Shown piece after piece: positions 12,901-25,740 of a stretch of 64,000 nucleotides of DNA. Under the pieces are notes generated by a model, which was given only the letters and a program-made list of their open reading frames with translations, was not told the DNA's origin and searched no databases. The DNA comes from Mycogone perniciosa (lineage: Eukaryota; Ascomycota; Sordariomycetes; Hypocreales; Hypocreaceae). The DNA lies in NCBI GenBank assembly GCA_025331125.1, contig JAOALB010000054.1, positions 62,001 through 126,000 on the forward strand, written 5' to 3'. Positions within the stretch are counted from its first letter, which is position 1. Each line of letters starts with the position of its first letter. A program made the position numbers and the translations under genes.

Positions 12901-15900
12901 GTCGATGCCACGCCATTCAGCTTGCTGGATGAGTACACCCGCGAGCTCGTCCAGACCAAAGATGTTCGGCAACTCCTTCACGTGTCCGCTGACCAAATTG
13001 AAGATGCTTACCCATGCACCAAACTTCAGGAGGGTCTTATGGTCCTCTCAGTCAGGCAGCCCGGATCATATGTCGCCAAGTATGCTTATCGCCTGCCGCG
13101 ACACGTGGACATTAGTCAATTCAAGGCTTCCTGGGAACGCGTTGTGTCTCTCATTGAAACCTGCGTGCTCGCATTGTGATGGTCGATGGCACGTGTGTCC
13201 AAGTCATTGTTAAGGATGAAGTCTCCTGGGAGACTGGTAAGACCGATAACGTTCGTGCGACTCTAGATTCGGCCGAATCTCTTCAAATGACTTATGGTAC
13301 TCCTCTATCTCACTACGCTACCCTTGAGGACCAGCAGGGAGACAGTTATTTCTTGTGGACTATCCATCACTCTGTCCATGATGGTTGGTCTCTGAGAGTT
13401 ATTCTGGATACTCTCTTCCAGGTGTACCATGGCACTACGGCTCTTGCGCCTAAGCCGTATACTGGTTTCATTCGATATACCATGTCGCTTGATACTGAGG
13501 CAGCTTCAGTGTACTGGAGCAAGCAGCTCCAGAATGCTAAAAGGGCTAGCTTCCCAGTGGTAGCTCAGACCGGTTCTGGGGTCAAGAACCTCACGCGTAG
13601 GATGACCAAGTCAATCGACTTCCCCGCGTCAATGGACCCTGCTATCACCAAGGCTACGATCCTTCGTGCGGCTTGGGCTGTCGTTCTTGCGGGATACTGC
13701 GATACTGATGACGTTACCTTTGGCTCTACTATTTCAGGTCGTCAAGCCCAAGTTCAGGGATTGACCGAAATGGCCGGCCCTGCCGTCGCTACAGTTCCTG
13801 TCCGCGTCCGTCTTGACTACGAGCAGCCTGTATCACAGTTCTTGCAGAGCATTCAAAGTCAGGCTTCTGAGATGATTCCGTATGAGCAATTCGGTCTGCA
13901 GAATATCTCGAAGTTGAGTGCAGATATCAAGGATGCTTGCGATTTTACCAGTTTGATGTTGGTGCAGCCCATGCAGCATCTTGTTTCCGGTGAGAATGCC
14001 GCCAGTGTCTTGGTCTCTGCGATGTCTGAGCAAGATTCTTTGGAGGATCGGCTTCAGAATTACTACACTTATCCTCTCGTTATCCAGGGCCACATCTATG
14101 ATGATCATGTTGAATTGGTTCTCATCTACAACTCGGTTGCCGTTACCGAGTCGCAACTTCTCGCCATGTCCCACCAGTTCAATGGTGTCGTGCAACAGCT
14201 TGTTAGTAATAGCGATAATAAGCTTGGCGAGGTATCCGTCACTAGTTCTTGGGATCTGGAGGTTGCTCAAGCTTCCAACGGTGATGGACCAGAAATTGTC
14301 GATGAATGCGCCCATCTCGTCATTGAGAAACAAACCACAATGTCTCCACATGCCTATGCTGTGCACGATTGGGACGGAAAGCTTACTTACAGCGAGCTCG
14401 ACCTCGCAGCCAACAGGCTTGCCAATTACCTCTTCCGCCAGGGTGTCAAGGTCGGCGACATTGTTCACGTTTGCTTCGAAAAGAGCCTTTGGTATATTGT
14501 GGCTATTTTGGCTATTAACAAGGCCGGTGCAGCTTGGTCTCCTATTGATCCGGCTCATCCCTTCCAGCGGCTGCAGCAAGTCGCTCATCAAACTGGTGCC
14601 AATCTGGCTCTTTCATCAGCTACCAATGCGTCGCTTTGCAAGAAACTTTTCGATAGTGTTATTGAGGTCTCGTTCGATCTTGACGAGAAGCTATCAGTCA
14701 ACGAGTCCGCTAATAGCAAACCTCCTATGAAGGTTACGCCTCGTGATGCTGCATATATCCTGTTTACATCAGGTTCAACCGGCACTCCAAAGGGTATTGT
14801 CATGGAACATGCTTCCTTATGCACTTCTCAACGAGATATCGCCAAGAGGCTCGGCCTCAACCATAAAGTTCGAATGCTGCAGTTCTCGTCTTTCGTTTTC
14901 GATGTGTCAGTGGGTGAAATTATGTTATCTCTCATGCATGGAGCCTGCGTTTGTGTGCCATCTGACCATATGCGTCTTAATTCACTTGATACCTTTGTTC
15001 AGGAAACACAGGCTACTTGGGCTTTTCTAACACCCTCTTTCGCTCGAACCCTCCGACCCCAGAAAGTCCCAAGCCTCGAACTCATTGTCTTAGCTGGTGA
15101 ACCCGTTAGTCAAGATGTTTTCGACCGTTGGTTCGCCAAGGTTCGTCTTGTAAACGGCTGGGGACCTGCTGAGACTTGCGTTCTCAGTGCCATTCATGAA
15201 TGGAAATCTGCAGACGAATCGCCCTTGACAATTGGGCGTCCCGTGGGCAGTTTCGGGTGGGTTGTTAATGCCGAAAACTCACAGCGCGTAGCTCCTATTG
15301 GATGCATTGGTGAGATCGTTATTCAAGGACCTACTCTTCTTCGCGAATACCTTGCAGACCCGGCCAAAACTGCAGCTTCAATTGCCACTGCTGTTCCTAG
15401 CTGGGCTCCTCGTGCTGGTTCGAAATCCTGGAATCGCTTCTATAAGACGGGAGATTTGGCCTTTTATAACCCAGATGGTACTATCAATTATGTCGGTCGC
15501 AAGGATACTCAGGTCAAGATTCGAGGTCTTCGTGTTGAACTGGGCGAAGTTGAACAGAACATTCGTGGTGCTCTTGACACTATTCTTCAGGTTGCTGTGG
15601 ATGTGTTCAGGACCGATACTGGCTCTAACCTTGTTTCAAATATCTGCTTCAGCAACGATACGAAGACGCCCGGACCGAACACTGACCCCGAGGGCAAGGA
15701 CGCCTTCTTACCTATGACTAAGGACTTGCGCGGCCAGTTGAACCTCGTGATCAGCAAGATTAATGCCTCGCTGCCTCGCTACATGGTGCCGACTCTGTTT
15801 ATCCCTTGCGACTACATGTCACTTATCTCTTCTGGAAAGTTGGATAGGGTCAAGTTCCGCAAGATTACGTCTGAATTGACTCAGGAAGAGTTGGAGGCGT

Positions 15901-16170
15901 ACTCACTGATTGATACCAAGAAGCAAGCCCCCGAGACCGAGATGGAGACTCGACTCCAGCAACTTTGGGCTGACATCTTAAAAATCCCTGTCCAGTCAAT
16001 TGGTCGCGAGGATAGTTTTCTTCGCATCGGTGGTGACTCCATTGCTGCTATCCGCCTTGTGTCAATGGCCCGTGAGCTGGGCATTGGCCTTGCTGTAAAT
16101 GACATCTTCAACGACCCACGGCTTTTGTCCGTCGCCGAGAACGCAGATATCATCGAAGATTACGACCCGA
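12901..16170 (+). other. NRPS module 4 (C-A-T), frameshift in C
   Basis: C4 begins with DAYPCT near 13002 and has HHSVHDG near 13364. One base is missing near 13156 within the conserved N-L-R-x-R segment; the upstream frame stops at 13177-13179. A4 (about 14300-15890) has FTSGSTGTPKG near 14760 and the code D-V-G-F-V-A-G-V-L, the same as A2. T4 has IGGDS with Ser at 16038-16040. A2 and A4 also share the FSSFVFDVSVGE stretch, which points to duplication of this module type. Confidence 0.8.
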
Positions 16171-19100
16171 TGATGGCACCAATTCCTCCCTTCTCTCTTC
16201 TTGATGAGGCTGTAAATGAATTGTTCCAGTCTGACAGCCTTCGAACAGAATGCCAACTCAAGGAAGAGGAGTGCATCGAGGATGCTTACCCTTGCAGCAA
16301 GCTGCAGGAAGGCCTTATGGCTCTCTCAGTCAAGCAACCTGGTTCCAAATACGTGTACCGATTGTCGGACAGCATCGATCTTACTCAATTCAAGACCGCC
16401 TGGGAGCGTACTCTTATCCTTTGTGCCAACCTTCGCACTCGTATTGTCTTACTTGATGGTGCGTGTGTTCAAGTCGTGATCAATAGTTCTGCTACGTGGG
16501 ATGAGATCCCGCAGTTTGATCTGCAGGCTACTCTTGTAGCCGCTCAAGCCATCAAGATGAGCTACGGCTCAGAACTATGCCAATATACTCTGGTTCAGGA
16601 CAGTAAGCGTGGAAGCCACTTTGTTTGGACCATCCACCATGCTATTCACGATGGTTGGACCATACGAATTATCATGAACACCTTGTATAGAGTGTACCTT
16701 GATCTTGAACTTCCAACCCTGCTTGCCTACTCTTCCTTCATTCGCTACACTTTGAACATCGATATGGAGGCAGCCAGAAATTACTGGAACAAACAGCTTC
16801 GGAATGCTAAGCGGGCCACATACCCTCCCATGCCTCGTGCCGAATCCCTCACCAGTGTCACTCGCATGATAAACAGGACTATTTCCTTCCCGCCCTCCAA
16901 AAAGACCAAGATTACAAAAGCTACAATCCTCCGTGCCACCTGGGCGGTTCTGCTTGCTCGTTATTGCGATTCTGAAGATGTCACTTTTGGCACTACCATT
17001 TCTGGTCGTCAGGCCCCTGTTCCTGGCCTGACTGAAATGCCTGGTCCAGTCGTGGCAACTCTTCCAATTCGCGTTCGTCTTGATTCCCACCAGCCGATTT
17101 CACATTTTCTCCAGGATATTCAATCACAAGCAACGGAGATGATTGACTTTGAGCAGTTTGGTCTTCAGAATATCATCAAGCTGAACTCAGACGCCAAGGA
17201 TGCCTGCGAGTTCTCGAGCTTGCTTGTTATCCAGCCAAGAACTCATCTGGATTCTATTGATAGCAAGTCAGATGAGTCTTCTGACGCCCTCATCGTGCCA
17301 TCTGCCGTGGGCAGTGAGGCTGAGGATCTGATGCAAAATTATTTCACGTATCCTCTGGTCATCCAGGGTCACGTTTTTGACAATTCCATAGAACTACTTC
17401 TTACTTACAACTCTGCCGTGTTGTCCGAGGTCCACATGGAAGCCCTTTCGCATCAGTTCGATTACGTCGCCAACCAACTTGTCAAAGAAGGCGACACCCC
17501 TCTAGGATCTGTTTCTATTGCTGGAGAATGGGATCTCGAACAGGTGCAGAAGTGGAACGTTGAGGACCCTAAGCTTATGGACACTTGCATTCACAGCCTC
17601 ATTGAGAAGCAAGCAGTTGTCCGGCCTGACGCTCCAGCCATCCGTGCGTGGGATGGTGAGCTTACTTACAGCCAGTTGAATATGGCCGCTAACAGGCTGG
17701 CGCATCATATCGTCAAGGCCGGTGTCCAGCCTGATGAATTTATTCACGTCTGCTTTGAGAAATCAGCCTGGTTCTTTGTTTCTATTATTGCCATCAATAA
17801 GGCCGGCGGAGCTTGGGTGCCTCTCGACCCCTCGCATCCAATTCAACGTCTGCAACAGGTAGTGAGCCAGACCCAAGCTAAGCTGGCCCTTACTTCTCCC
17901 ACCCATGCTGCCTTGGCCAGCAGCTTAGTCGAGAACGTCATTGAAGTGTCTTCTGCTCTTAACGAGGAGCTCTCCAAGATCTATGATAGTGTCCAAGGCC
18001 CCGACTTACAAGTGTCATCGAATCACGCTGCTTATGTGCTCTTCACTTCTGGCAGCACTGGTACTCCTAAGGGCCTTGTTATGCAACACCGAGCTGTTTG
18101 CACAAGTCAGACTGCTATCGCCGAGAGACTCGGTCTCACACCAGAAGTCAGGATCCTGCAGTTCGCTGCTTATGTCTTTGATCGATCTATTGGTGAGATT
18201 GTAGCACCTTTAATTACTGGCTCCTGTTTGTATGTGCCATCAGAAGAGATCCGAATGAATGGCCTTAAGGAATTTATCCGGAATATGGATATTAACTGGG
18301 CATTCCTTACTCCCTCGTTTGTTCGAACCCTCAAGCCTGAGGATGTGCCAAGTCTGGAGCTTCTTCTCCTTGCAGGAGAGGCTGTTGGCCGTGATACTCT
18401 TGATGCTTGGTTCGGCAAAGTTCGACTTATTAATGGTTGGGGTCCTGCTGAAACCTGTGTGTTCAGCACCCTGCATGAATGGACTTCGATTTCCGAGTCA
18501 CCTCTGACTGTTGGTCGACCTATTGGCGGTTACTGCTGGATTGTTAATGTCGAGGACCCGACGAAATTGGCGCCAATTGGCTGTATGGGCGAAGTCGTTA
18601 TCCAAGGTCCAACTTTGCTTCGTGAGTATCTAGCCGACCCTAAGAGGTCCAAGGAAGCCATTATAACATCACTTCCGGAATGGGCCCCTCGAAAAGACTC
18701 CCAACCTTGGAGCCGCTTCTATAAGTCTGGAGATCTCTGCTTCTATAATGCCGATGGAACGCTCGAATTCTATAGCCGCAAGGATACACAAGTTAAGATT
18801 CGTGGTCTTCGGGTTGAACTTGGCGAGGTTGAGCACCGCATCCGAGAGACCCTCGAAGGTGTGTGCCAGGTTGCTGTTGACGTATTCAAGACCGAAACGG
18901 GCACCAACCTTGTTTCCTACCTCTGCTTCAACGATGCCTCTGAGCCTGTCACATCCGATCTCAAGAATGCCGACATTTTCATGCCGCTTGAATCTGATGT
19001 CCACGCCAGCATCACCGCCATGGTTGGCGAGCTCAATGTTACCCTGCCGCGATATATGATCCCTACCCTTTTTATCCCCTGCAAGTTCATGCCCTTCATT

Positions 19101-19440
19101 ACCTCTACGAAGCTTGACAGGAAAATCTTAAAGGAATTGACTTCTTCACTGGACAGGGACTAACTAGTGCACTATTCGCTTATTGATGGCAAGAAGCGTA
19201 CTCCAGAGACCGAAATGGAGAGCCGTCTAAGAGCTATCTGGTCTGAGATCCTCAACCTCCCGGTTGAGTCTATTGGTCGCGATGACAGTTTTCTGCTAAT
19301 CGGTGGTGACTCCATTACTGCGATTTACTTGGTATCTAAGGCTCGCGAGGCAGGCATCTCCCTCGTTGTTAAGGATGTCTTTGATGACTCTCGACTGCTC
19401 GCTGTGGCTTCTAAGGCTGCCTTCGCTGAGGGGGCCACCG
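16171..19440 (+). other. NRPS module 5 (C-A-T), altered A motif, TAA at 19161
   Basis: C5 begins with DAYPCS near 16280 and has HHAIHDG near 16633. After QPGS it lacks about three residues that every other C domain here has (QPGSYxAK). A5 (about 17570-19150) has FTSGSTGTPKG near 18043; its code reads D-R-G-F-L-A-G-V-F. The second position is Arg (CGA, 18183-18185) where its relatives have Leu, an unexpected charge in the substrate pocket. Otherwise it is the Aib type. TAA at 19161-19163 lies between A5 and T5, and the frame continues after it. T5 has IGGDS with Ser at 19311-19313. Confidence 0.8.
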
Positions 19441-22440
19441 AGGAGCAGAAGTCTATCGCACCTTTGAGCCTGTTAACTGAGGAAGTTCGTTCCACGGTTC
19501 TCAGCAGTGAAATACGCGAGATTTGCGACCTTACTGAGAACCAGGTGATCGAAGATGCCTATCCTTGCACCTCATTGCAACAAGATCTGATGGGCTACGG
19601 ATCTCCTCTCTGCTGGTATGGCTTCCTCCGTGAGGGTGATATTAATTACTTCGTGTGGTCGCTCACCACTCGATCTACGATGGTTGGGTGATTCGTATTC
19701 TCCTGGTTACCCTGTATACAATCTATCATGGTGGCGAGGTTACGCCTCTTCAACCTTTCTCGGGTTTCATTAAATACAATATGGAGCTTGATAATAGCCT
19801 GTCTGCCAATTTCTGGGCGGAGCAGCTGGTTGGATCCAAGAGGGTCATCTTCCCACCCCGCCAGCCTCCTACCGGCTCACCGTCATCATCACAGGTTTTT
19901 AAGTCAACCATAACCTTTGGCCAACGGAAACAAACCATCATTACAAAAGCCTCGATTCTGCGAGCGGCTTGGGCTATTGTCCTTGCTCGTTACTGCGATA
20001 CTGATGATGTATGCTTCGGTACTACAGTGTCGGGCCGCAATGAGCCCGTTGCTGGACTCGAGACCATGCCTGGTCCTATGATCGCGACTGTCCCTATTCG
20101 CGTCCGACTGGACCGCTCGGTATCTAAAGCTAAGTTCCTTCATGATATTCAGAACCAAGCCCATGAGATGGTTCCGTATGAGCAGTTTGGTCTCCAAAAT
20201 ATCGCCAAACTGAGCCAGGATGCCAAGGACACCTGTGACTTCTCCAGTTTGCTCGTGATTCAACCTCCTGCCCAGACGCCCGCTGAGGATGACTCCAAGA
20301 CCAATATCCTTGTGTATGGCGACTCTGAACAGAGCCGCACTGACGACGCTATGCAGAGCTATTTCAACTACCCGCTTGTAATTATCACCAACACTTTCGA
20401 GGACCGTATTCTGCAACGGCTGTTCTTCAACCCTGATGTCCTTACTGAGGCTCAGGTGTCGACTCTGTCACAGCACATCGATTACGTAGTGCAACAGCTT
20501 CTATCTGAATCTGAAGTCACTCTCGATGCTATTTCTCTTGTTGGCGAGTGGGACGTTCAGCACGCTCTTGAGTCAACTAGACTGAAGCCTTCCACCGAAT
20601 CCTGCACACATTGGCTCATTCAAGAACGTATCAGGGCCCAACTAGATGCCATCGCAATTCATTCTTGGGATGGCGATCTTACCTATGCAGAGCTTGGTGT
20701 GTTTACATCACGCTTAACCTGGAAGCTTCAGCAACTTGGTGTCGGCCCCGAGTCACTCATCCCATTGTGTTTCCCCAAGTCCTCATGGGCTGTTGTTGCA
20801 ATGGTTGCTATTGAGATGGTTGGCGGTGCTTTCGTTCCACTTGACCCCAAGGCACCTGCTGCCCGTCTTCGTGGCATTATTGACGATACTAAGGCAACAC
20901 TGGCTGTTGCTAGCCCGTTGTGCCAGAACACCGTCCGCGAGCTTGGAATTGATTTCTTGGTTGTCGATGAGGCTCTTCTCTTTGAGCTCTCCGACCCTAT
21001 TAATAGTATCGTAACTTCGAAGGCGCAGCCCGACAATGCCAGTGTCATCCCCTTTACTTCTGGTTCCACTGGCAAGCCAAAGGGTATGGTCATTCAGCAT
21101 AATTCTCTCTGCTCATCAGGCAACGCCTATGGCGCGAACCTTAACATTGGACCCGGTACGCGTGTGTTCCAATTCTCTGCCTACACGTTTGACGTTGGTG
21201 TTTTGGATTGTCTCGTCTCATTAATGCGGGGTGCATGCTTCTGTATTCCCTCTGATCATGCCCGTCTCAATGACTTGGCCGGCGCGATAAACGCAACTAA
21301 GGCCAACTGGGTGTTCCTTACGCCTACGGTTGCGGATCTTCTCTCACCAGCCGATGTTCCTCATCTTGAGGTCGTCTGCCTTGGTGGTGAGGCTATCAGC
21401 AAGAAGTGCGCTGACCGTTGGGTTGACCATGTTGAGCTCCATGGTCTATATGGTCCAGCCGAAGCCTCTATTTGTGCCTGGAACTCGACTGTTGGCAAAT
21501 CTGGCCGATCGACCAACCTTGGTAGACCAATTTCTTCTGCCTTCTGGGTCGTTGAACCCACCAATGTCAAGACGATTGTCCCAATTGGCTGCATTGGTGA
21601 GCTTCTCATCCAAGGTCCTATGCTTGCTCGTGGTTATCTCAATGTTAGCGCCGAAGTCGCTGCCAATTGGATTGAAAACGTTGACTGGCTCCCTGGTGAT
21701 GATGTTAAGAGAGTCTACAGGACTGGCGATTTAGTTCGTCGCAACGCCGACGGTACGTTCGATTTCATGGGCCGCAAGGATACTCAAGTTAAGCTCCACG
21801 GTCAACGTGTCGAATTGGGCGAAATTGAAGCCCGAATCCATGAGTTCCTTCCCACGGATATGGCCGCGATGGTCACCGTTGTTAAGGATGAGCACGGCCA
21901 TGATAGTCTCCTGGCCTTTATCTGGTATACTGAGGGAATCTCTAGTTTACAGTCTCCTGCCCGCCTGATGGAGTCTGTATCAGGTGAGACTCGCGCTACG
22001 ATCTCACAGATTGACGGCTTCTTGAGCATGATCCTACCTTCTTACATGATTCCTGCATCTTACCTTGTATTCGAAGGTAAGCCAGAGCAGACGGTTACCG
22101 GAAAGATTAACCGCCATGCTCTAAATACTCACGCCGAGAACCTCTCTACTCAAGATCGTTTACGATTTGCACCAGATCTTGGTAAGAGCGAGCCGCCAAC
22201 TACGCCTATGGAGTTCAAGCTTCGTGACCTTTGGGCTCAAGTCCTCAAGATTGATGTAGAGTCTATTGGCAAGAATGATAGTTTCCTCCGGATTGGTGGT
22301 GATTCTATCAGTGCAATCCAGCTTGTATCACTGGCTCAGCAGAACAACATTGGTCTAACCGTGGCTACCATCTTCCATGATCCTCGTCTGTCCCAAATGG
22401 CTGAGACCGCTAATATCGGGGAGATTATGCCTATCTACGA
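19441..22440 (+). other. NRPS module 6 (C-A-T), C domain truncated internally, Pro-like code
   Basis: C6 starts at DAYPCTSLQ near 19553 and then jumps directly (near 19585) to GYGSPLCWYG. About 85-90 residues (roughly 260 bp) present in all other C domains are missing, in frame. One base is also missing near 19658, just before HHSIYDG (about 19666). A6 (about 20590-22150) belongs to a different subfamily: it has LCFPKSSW and FTSGSTGKPKG near 21055. Its code is D-V-L-F-C-G-L-I-C, unlike the Aib type; by position and by my recollection of fungal codes it may be proline. T6 has IGGDS with Ser at 22304-22306. C6 cannot fold normally. Confidence 0.75.
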
Positions 22441-25400
22441 GACTAAGCCGTTTAGTATCCTCCCGAGAAACACTACGGATGCTGTCATTGCTGAAATTCG
22501 CGTTCAGTGCGGATTGTCCGAGACTATAAACATCGAGGATGCTTACCCATGCACTAGACTTCAGGAGGGTCTAATGACCTTGGCTGTGAAGCAGCCTGGA
22601 TCGTACGTTGCTAAGCACGTGTACCGCCTTGCTTCTGCCATTGATATCGCGCGCTTCAAGTTAGCTTGGGAGCAAACCGTCAATATCTGTGCCACGCTGC
22701 GAACCAGATTCGTCCTCGTTGATGGCGTTGCTGTTCAGGCCATTATCAAAGAACCAGTTAAATGGCGATCGTCTTCCGATTTGCGGTCCTTCGTCATGTC
22801 TGCTGAGAACTCGGAAATGGGCTACGGCTCACCACTCAGCCGATATGGCATTATTGAGCAGGATGGAGAGAAGTATTTCGTGTGGAACATCCATCACACC
22901 ATTTTCGATGGCTGGACTTTGCCGTTAACTCTCGGTACTTTGCATGCTGTCTACCATGGCGCAAATATTCCTTCAATCCTACCCTATGCTGGCTTCGTCA
23001 AGTATGTAATGGATATGGACCACAGCGCTACTAGCGAGTACTGGACGACACAGCTCCAAGGCGCGAAGCGCGCTACCTTCCCTTCTGGAAGTGAGATCGT
23101 TAAGGCTAAGAATTCCGAGAAGTCAACTCGCGTCATGCACAAGACCATCCGGTTCCAGCGGTTGACCAGTACTTCGATCACCAAGGCATCGGTTCTTCGA
23201 GCCGCCTGGGCCATCGTCTTAGCACGATATAATGATACTGATGATGTCTGCTTCGGAACTACTGTTTCAGGCCGCCACGCCCCAGTCCCTGGCCTGGAGC
23301 GTATGCCTGGTCTTGTGGTTGCTACTGTGCCTGTTCGTGTCAAGCTGGATCGCCAACAGTCTCTCACCAGCTTCCTCGAGAACATTCAGACCCAGGCTTC
23401 TGAAATGGTTGTTTACGAACAATTCGGTCTGCAGAATATCTCCAAAATTGACACACAAATTAAGGAAGCCTGTGACTTCACTAGCTTGTTGGTTGTTCAG
23501 CCTATTCAACATATCACGTCAACAGGTAGCCAGGAAGAGGAGGCTCTCATCACTGCTACGACAACCGAAGACATCCGGGCCGATGAAATGCTGGAGAATT
23601 ACTTTAACTACCCTCTAGTTATGCAATGACACCTCCATGACAGCCATGTTGATCTTGTTCTTATCTACGATGGCGATGTAATTGCTGAGCACCAGCTTCA
23701 AGGCCTATCCCACCAATTCGAGCACGTGGTTTCCCAGCTGCTCAACCAAGATAACAGCTCTTTAGCCACTGTTTCGATGGCAAGCGAATGGGACCATGAG
23801 TTTTCTCGTGCCTCTAACCATGACGAGCCCGCTGTGGTTGAAGAGTGCATCCACAACCTCGTTGAGCAACAAATGAGGAAAACTCCCAACACACCCGCTA
23901 TTTGTGCCTGGGATGCCAAATTCACTTATGCTGAACTGGACCATGCTGCAAATAGATTGGCTAGCTATCTGGTTAAATCTATGGATGTCAAGGTTGGCGA
24001 ATTAATCCATGTGTGCTTCGATAAATCTGCCTGGTATGTGGTGGCTATCCTGGCTATCAACAAGGCAGGCGCAGCTTGGACTCCTCTCGACCCATCACAC
24101 CCAGCTGAACGCCATCAAAAAGTTGTTTGTCAGACGGGAGCTACCTTGGCGCTGTCCTCGCCTTTCAATGCTGCCAAGTGTGCTAACCTGGTTGCGAATG
24201 TCCTCGAAGTTACGCCAGAGCTAGATACCAAGCTTGCAGCAGATAAGGAGTTCAATGAGGGCAAGCCGGTTGTATCTGTTTCTCCGCAGGATGTTGCCTA
24301 TATCCTATTCACCTCTGGATCAACTGGCGTTCCTAAGGGTGTTGTTATGGAGCATGGCGCTCTTTGCAGCAGTCAGACCGCTATTAGTAGGAGACTGGGC
24401 TACGCTCCGGGTGTACGGATGTTGCAATTTGCTTCGTTCGTCTTTGATGCCTGCATTGGTGAAATCATCGCTCCTTTAGTTTCCGGTGCTTGTGTCTGTA
24501 TCCCGTCTTGGGAAACTCAGATGAGCTCTCTGCCTACCTATATTCGGGAGACGAACGTCAACTGGACAATGCTGACTCCTTCCTTTGCTCGGACTATTAG
24601 ACCTGAGGAGGTCCCTTGTCTTGAACTTCTTATTCTCATCGGCGAAGCTGTCAATCGCGACGTGTTCGAGTTGTGGTTTGGCAAGCTTCGCCTGCTTAAT
24701 GGCTGGGGCCCCACAGAGACTTGTGTCTTCGGAGCTCTTCACGAGTGGACTTCTATTGAGGAGTCGCAGTTAACGATCGGGCAGCCCGTTGGTGGCTACT
24801 GCTGGATTGTTGACCCTGAAGATCCTCAAAAGCTAGCGCCCACCGGAACTCTCGGTGAAGTCGTTATCCAGGGCCCTAATCTCCTCCGTGAATATCTGGC
24901 AGATCCTCAGAAGACAGCCTCGTCAACTGTCACCTCACTACCTAAATGGGCGCCCAAGCGTGATTTGCGCCACTGGAATCGATTCTATAAGACTGGTGAC
25001 TTGGCGATGTACAATACTGACGGAACCATCCAGTACTATAGCCGTAAGGACACGCAAGTCAAGATCCGCGGCCTCCGTGTGGAATTAGGTGAAGTTGAGC
25101 ACCATATTCGTCAGAACCTTGATAAAGTTGAACAAGTTGCGGTTGATGTGTTTAAGACGGACGCCGGTGCTAACTTGGTCGCGTTCATTTGCTTTAACAA
25201 CAATACCCTTCCAGCCAGCATGAGCAGTGGTATGACTAACAGGGATATTATCTTACCTTTCAGCAACGAATTGAAGGATAATATCAACAGCCTACTTGGT
25301 CGCTTAAGTGTTGTCTTACCTGGTTATATGGTGCCAACCTTCTTCATTCCTTGCCAGGTTATGCCGCTTGTTACCTCTGGCAAGCTTGACGGGAAGCTGC

Positions 25401-25740
25401 TTCTGAATCTGACTGCCTCGCTGGTACATGAAGAGGTTGAGCAATACTCCCTCACTGGCGGTGATAAGCGAGCACCTGAGACTGAAATCGAACACCGTCT
25501 GCAAGCACTATGGGCTACAATTTTGAACATGCCAGCTGCTTCCATAGGCCGCGATGATAGCTTTCTGAGGATTGGTGGTGATTCTATCGCTGCTATCCGC
25601 CTTGTTGCTACTGCCCGTGGCCACGGAATTGTGCTGACCGTTAACGATGTTTTCGATGATCCTCGACTGCTTGCGGTCGCTTCCAAGGCCACAGATGCCG
25701 AAGATGAAGCTGAAGAGACCAGCAGGATTGCACCGTTTGC
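22441..25740 (+). other. NRPS module 7 (C-A-T), TGA at 23627
   Basis: C7 begins with DAYPCT near 22540 and has HHTIFDG near 22892. TGA at 23627-23629 replaces the usual Gly codon of the I-Q-G-H-L segment in the C-A linker; the same frame resumes at once. A7 (about 23840-25430) has FTSGSTGVPKG near 24310 and the code D-A-G-M-I-I-G-V-F, unique in this protein, so a distinct bulkier aliphatic residue (Val or Iva) is a guess. T7 has IGGDS with Ser at 25583-25585. Confidence 0.8.
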
